This document shows positions 60,076 through 64,000 of a stretch of DNA of 64,000 bases, in pieces. The translations under genes were made by a program, and so were the position numbers. Source of the stretch: Faecalibacterium longum CLA-AA-H243 (GTDB lineage: Bacteria > Bacillota > Clostridia > Oscillospirales > Ruminococcaceae); NCBI RefSeq assembly GCF_020687245.1, contig NZ_JAJEQG010000003.1:62001-126000 (forward strand), in the 5' to 3' direction. The notes below the pieces were generated by a model. It was not told where the DNA came from. It saw only the letters and a program-made list of their open reading frames with translations, and made no database searches. Within the stretch, counting starts at the first letter, position 1, and each line of letters starts with the position of its first letter.

Positions 60076-61143
60076 TCAGAAGCCGTACCTTCCCTGTGCG
60101 AATGCCGGATACACATTCCTTGCGTTCTGCAGAGTTGTCTGTGCTTCCGAAGCCAGTTCCCCGGCCGGTGTCAGAAGCGGTTCTGACAGTACTGAACACA
60201 TAATTTGTGCCATAAGCCATGCCTGATGAATCTTTTTCTGCTCTGCTTCGGTCAGGCTGTTGAAATCGATTTTCTCATCGTCCGAATCGTACAGCATCCT
60301 TTTCTGCTTCTGTCTGGTGCGCTGTTCCATATATTTCATCTCATTTACTACCGGATAAAATGCACTGCGAAAGCGTACCAGAAAGTCCGAATAGTTTTCT
60401 GCAATACTTGCAGTCTTTTTCATAAAATCTGTCATAACAGCCATCTTTTCCACCGCCGTTTCGGCCCGCGCCGCCGTGGCTTCTGCACTGGCCAGATTTT
60501 CATCCGCCTTGGCATTCATGATAAGGCCTGCGGCTGCCAATACCGGCCCGACAACGATGCCGCCGAGAACCAGTGTGCCGCCCGCCATGCCCAGACCGCC
60601 TGCGGTCAATGCACCGCCGCCAAACCATGCCAGCGTTGCATTGGTCGCTGCCACGCCGGACAGACTTGCAATGGCCGTGCCTGTTGATGCAGATGCAAAC
60701 ATCATCGCTCCGCCGTAGGAGGCAATGCCTGCCAGCACTCCGGTGCCAAGAGAAGCAACGCCTGCCCGCGCAATCTCCGTTGCCTTCAAAGCAGCAACTT
60801 CCATATTTTTCAGGTTTTCTGTTCCCTGACGCTTGAGCTTCAGACGTTCATCCCCGGCCACGTCACTTTCCATCCGGACATTCTTGAAGGCTCTGAACGT
60901 ACGGATAAAATCATTCATTTCTTTCGACCAGATATCTACCTTGAGCACTCCCAGCCGTTTCAGGCATTCCGCTGTGCAGGTCCTTTGTTCCTCCAGCATC
61001 TCCCGCGCCTCGTCATAGATATTCTGTGCCTCCGCAACGATCTGCTTTGCGTTTGCATTTTTTGTGTGAGCAGATACACTTTTTACAGCACCGGTGATGC
61101 CGGCCAACGCCGCACCACCCAGCAGGATAAAAGGCACCGCCAT
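60076..61143 (-). CDS. Coiled-coil/Gly-rich membrane protein (island operon, gene 2)
   Basis: 355 residues. An N-terminal hydrophobic segment AVPFILLGGAALAGITGAVK is followed by a coiled-coil-like region (about 25-110, QIVAEAQNIYDEAREMLEEQ). A long Gly/Ala/Thr-rich hydrophobic part (about 125-235) contains several glycine-zipper-like helices (GGALTAGGLGMAGGTLVLGG). A helical C-terminal domain follows. ATG at 61143 has AAAGGAG 9 bases upstream; a longer frame overlaps the WYL gene. I do not recognise a named family. Topology suggests a membrane-active protein. Confidence 0.75.
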   Translation of the reverse strand: MAVPFILLGGAALAGITGAVKSVSAHTKNANAKQIVAEAQNIYDEAREMLEEQRTCTAECLKRLGVLKVDIWSKEMNDFIRTFRAFKNVRMESDVAGDERLKLKRQGTENLKNMEVAALKATEIARAGVASLGTGVLAGIASYGGAMMFASASTGTAIASLSGVAATNATLAWFGGGALTAGGLGMAGGTLVLGGIVVGPVLAAAGLIMNAKADENLASAEATAARAETAVEKMAVMTDFMKKTASIAENYSDFLVRFRSAFYPVVNEMKYMEQRTRQKQKRMLYDSDDEKIDFNSLTEAEQKKIHQAWLMAQIMCSVLSEPLLTPAGELASEAQTTLQNARNVYPAFAQGRYGF

Positions 61144-61169
61144 TTTATTTTTCTCCTTTCCTAATGCGT

Positions 61170-62108
61170 TTATTGTTCTGCCAGTACCCGCACATAGTCT
61201 CCCTGACTCCGCACCCACATTTGGATACCTGTGCCAAACACCTCAGCCTCTATGATCCAGCCCTTCTCCGTCACCTGCAAAACCTTTGCAGTGGGCAGAC
61301 GGTCAAGTACAGATTCCAGACTCGGCCCGGTATACTCAAACCGAATGGTCTGCAACTCGCCGCCGTACATAAACTGGATGCGCTTGCGCATCTCGCCCTC
61401 CTGAAATCGGTCGGTGTACCGCTGTGCAAAGTGTCGGTCGAGGGTTTTGTAATTTTGAATGCGGTCAATACGATAAATCGTCGGGGAATTGTCCTGCGGG
61501 TTCTGGAAGTGTTTGTCCTTGTCGATGCCTTCGATGAACGCCGCCAGATAGAAATAATACTCGCTGAACAGGATGCCCACCGGCTCAATGGTGCGCACAC
61601 GAGTCTCGCCGTCGTGGGTGCGGCAGTAGGTAATTTCCATAACATTGTGATTTTCTACTGCCGTGCCGATCTCCCACAGGCTCTCGATAAACTTCCGGCC
61701 ATGCTGCGGCTCAACGTAATGGAAGCGTTCGTTGCTGATGAGGTCTTTGACCTGATTCAATCGGTCCAGCGGGGTGCACACCTGCACCAGCTTGTCCAGA
61801 ATGGGGAACATTTCCTCCTTGACCATGGAGCGGCTCTCCAGCAGGATCTTGCACACTGCCAGAATCTCGCTGCTGGTGAGGAAGCGGGAAAGCGTGTCAT
61901 CCAGCAGATAGCCGCCCTTTGCGGAGTTGTATAAGATCTCTCGGCGCGGCTCGCTGTCTGCAAAATGATTGCGCAGGGTGTCAAGATCGCGCTGGATGGT
62001 TTTCTCACTGACACCGAAGCGGTCAGCCATCTGCTGTTTGTTCAGCACACCGCCCTGTACCAGCACCTGCTGGATATAGAGTATACGGTCCAATCTACTA
62101 TTACGCAC
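61170..62108 (-). CDS. WYL-domain HTH transcriptional regulator (island operon, gene 1)
   Basis: 312 residues. HTH_11/DeoR-like helix-turn-helix at 5-60 (GGVLNKQQMADRFGVSEKTI), WYL-type sensor domain at about 150-230 (VMEITYCRTHDGETRVRTIE, LFSEYYFYLAAFIEG) and the C-terminal extension (IEAEVFGTGIQMWVRSQGDY). WYL proteins often control defence systems and bind nucleic-acid-like ligands. It leads the five-gene operon with 26 bases to the next gene. GTG start at 62108, 8 bases after AAGGAG. Confidence 0.9.
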   Translation of the reverse strand: MRNSRLDRILYIQQVLVQGGVLNKQQMADRFGVSEKTIQRDLDTLRNHFADSEPRREILYNSAKGGYLLDDTLSRFLTSSEILAVCKILLESRSMVKEEMFPILDKLVQVCTPLDRLNQVKDLISNERFHYVEPQHGRKFIESLWEIGTAVENHNVMEITYCRTHDGETRVRTIEPVGILFSEYYFYLAAFIEGIDKDKHFQNPQDNSPTIYRIDRIQNYKTLDRHFAQRYTDRFQEGEMRKRIQFMYGGELQTIRFEYTGPSLESVLDRLPTAKVLQVTEKGWIIEAEVFGTGIQMWVRSQGDYVRVLAEQ

Positions 62109-62130
62109 AGTTCATTCTCCTTCTCTGCTC

Positions 62131-62159
62131 ATTGTAACACAACACAACTATCGCTGCAA
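62131..62159 (-). promoter_or_regulatory. Promoter of the WYL-led operon
   Basis: TTGCAG (62154-62159, minus strand), 17-base spacer, TACAAT (62131-62136). Upstream, GTGAAG...TTTCAC (about 62170-62196) is an imperfect inverted repeat. Confidence 0.7.
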
Positions 62160-62239
62160 TTCTTTGTGTGAAGTTTTGTCGTTTCACGGAATTACAAAAA
62201 AATTTTTGTCTCTTTTGCACAACCCCAGTATACAAAAAA

Positions 62240-62264
62240 AGATGGACAGATTGCCTGTCCATCT
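62240..62264 (-). terminator. Terminator of the 59-residue gene
   Basis: AGATGGACAG (62240-62249) pairs perfectly with CTGTCCATCT (62255-62264); the minus strand continues with seven T residues. Confidence 0.85.
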
Positions 62265-62273
62265 CCTAAAAAG

Positions 62274-62453
62274 TCAAGGTAGACTATTCTTAAATTGCCA
62301 ACCTCTTTTGAAGCGATAGGCGCTGTTCATCAGTTCATCTGTGATGGTGTAAAGCGCCCGGCGTGGCGAACCATATCCGCCAATCAGCCCAATCACAATC
62401 GCAAGATTCAGCACAAATGCAATGCTCAACAGCACCATCAAAAATTTTTTCAT
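62274..62453 (-). CDS. Small membrane protein of 59 residues
   Basis: It reads MKKFLMVLLSIAFVLNLAIV and continues into IGLIGGYGSPRR, one hydrophobic helix (about 4-26), then a polar tail ending QFKNSLP. AAGGAGAAGAGCGT precedes the ATG, and its own terminator follows directly, which supports a real gene. Function unknown; signal-anchor topology. Confidence 0.65.
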   Translation of the reverse strand: MKKFLMVLLSIAFVLNLAIVIGLIGGYGSPRRALYTITDELMNSAYRFKRGWQFKNSLP

Positions 62454-62556
62454 ACGCTCTTCTCCTTCTGCCTTATGTTTCTATCAACTTTTCTGCTCTC
62501 ATTATACAGATTTGGCTGGACGGTATGGTTGTCCATCCTCCACAAGCAACAAAAAA

Positions 62557-62593
62557 GGAACACGGCATTCTCGTTTTGAATGTCCCGTGTTCC
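62557..62593 (-). terminator. Terminator of the 46-residue gene
   Basis: GGAACACGGCATTC pairs with GAATGTCCCGTGTTCC (bulged); the minus strand continues TTTTTTG. Confidence 0.8.
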
Positions 62594-62631
62594 TTCTGTC
62601 CGCTTTTGCAGCGGCTTCTTTTACATAGAAG

Positions 62632-62772
62632 TCAATCGTTCATTTCGGCATCCTCCCGAATCTGCCGCTTATATTTATAATAGGTATTCCGGGCAAGTCC
62701 AGTCAATTTTATGCAGTCCACATCAGGAATCGGCGGAAACTGCCAGCCTCCCTGTCTTTCTTGCTCCGTCAT
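62632..62772 (-). CDS. 46-residue recombinase-type helix-turn-helix protein or remnant
   Basis: MTEQERQGGWQFPPIPDVDC leads into IKLTGLARNTYYKYKRQIRE, a helix-turn-helix like that at the C-terminus of serine recombinases/resolvases. GAGGATATATAA precedes the ATG and a terminator follows. It could be an excisionase-like small protein or the leftover of a recombinase. It marks the right edge of the G+C-poorer island. Confidence 0.55.
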   Translation of the reverse strand: MTEQERQGGWQFPPIPDVDCIKLTGLARNTYYKYKRQIREDAEMND

Positions 62773-62808
62773 TTATATATCCTCAATTCATTGAATTCTT
62801 GACTAAAC

Positions 62809-62853
62809 CAAAACCCTCCCCGGCAAAACCATTCAGTTTTACCGGGGAGGGTT
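62809..62853 (-). terminator. ppdK terminator
   Basis: AAACCCTCCCCGG pairs with CCGGGGAGGGTTT across an A+T-rich loop; the minus strand continues TTTGG. Reads in both directions. Confidence 0.85.
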
Positions 62854-62910
62854 TATCATACGCTTATCTTCCCATGTTTTGCAGGATTAGTGCATCTTCA
62901 TGCAACAATC

Positions 62911-64000
<1,090 letters not shown>

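Overview
The window looks like chromosome of a fairly G+C-rich gut Clostridia (Oscillospirales; a Faecalibacterium-like commensal is my best guess). The grounds are the GlgC+GlgD pair of Firmicutes type, strong AGGAGG ribosome sites, a WYL regulator, a GHKL/LytTR two-component pair, and many host- and plant-glycan genes. I ran no database search, so genus and families are recognised by motif only.

Layout. 1-8.3 kb: an edge fragment of an AtpI/AtpZ-like membrane protein, the glycogen operon glgB-glgC-glgD-glgA on the minus strand, and a G5/3D cell-wall protein. 8.7-10.7 kb: an isolated phage tail-fibre-like gene plus holin. 10.7-17 kb: housekeeping (a small membrane protein behind an attenuator-like hairpin, rpsI-rplM, a ttcA-like gene, alr, lepA). 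17.3-28.6 kb: an acid-sugar module, made of a TAXI/TRAP transporter operon and a separate catabolic operon (DUF1537 kinase, Fe-alcohol dehydrogenase, two DapA-family aldolases, PdxA-like dehydrogenase) with a divergent PrpR-like regulator. Both operons carry the same 23-base palindromic box at the same distance from their -10 boxes. 28.7-36.4 kb: a glycoside operon (GH2, membrane-tethered permuted GH3, GPH symporter, SDR oxidoreductase). 36.5-46 kb: a GHKL/LytTR pair, a GH94 cellobiose phosphorylase, a divergent LacI regulator and a sugar ABC transporter. 46.1-54.8 kb: a sialic-acid (nan) operon with ABC transporter, nanA, nanQ, nanE, ROK kinase and an SGNH esterase, with a divergent RpiR regulator. 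54.9-56.5 kb: a secreted C69 dipeptidase.

56.7-62.8 kb is the least explained part. A G+C-poorer island holds a five-gene operon led by a WYL regulator, followed by a membrane/coiled-coil protein, a protein with a possible PD-(D/E)xK-like nuclease motif and Gly/Ala-rich membrane segments, a helical soluble protein and a small membrane protein. It is flanked by an XRE regulator with a perfect 25-base palindrome and by a recombinase-type helix-turn-helix remnant. This organisation suggests an undescribed defence-like or stress-response cassette, but that is inference. The window ends inside ppdK.

No rRNA or tRNA gene, CRISPR array or complete insertion sequence was recognised.
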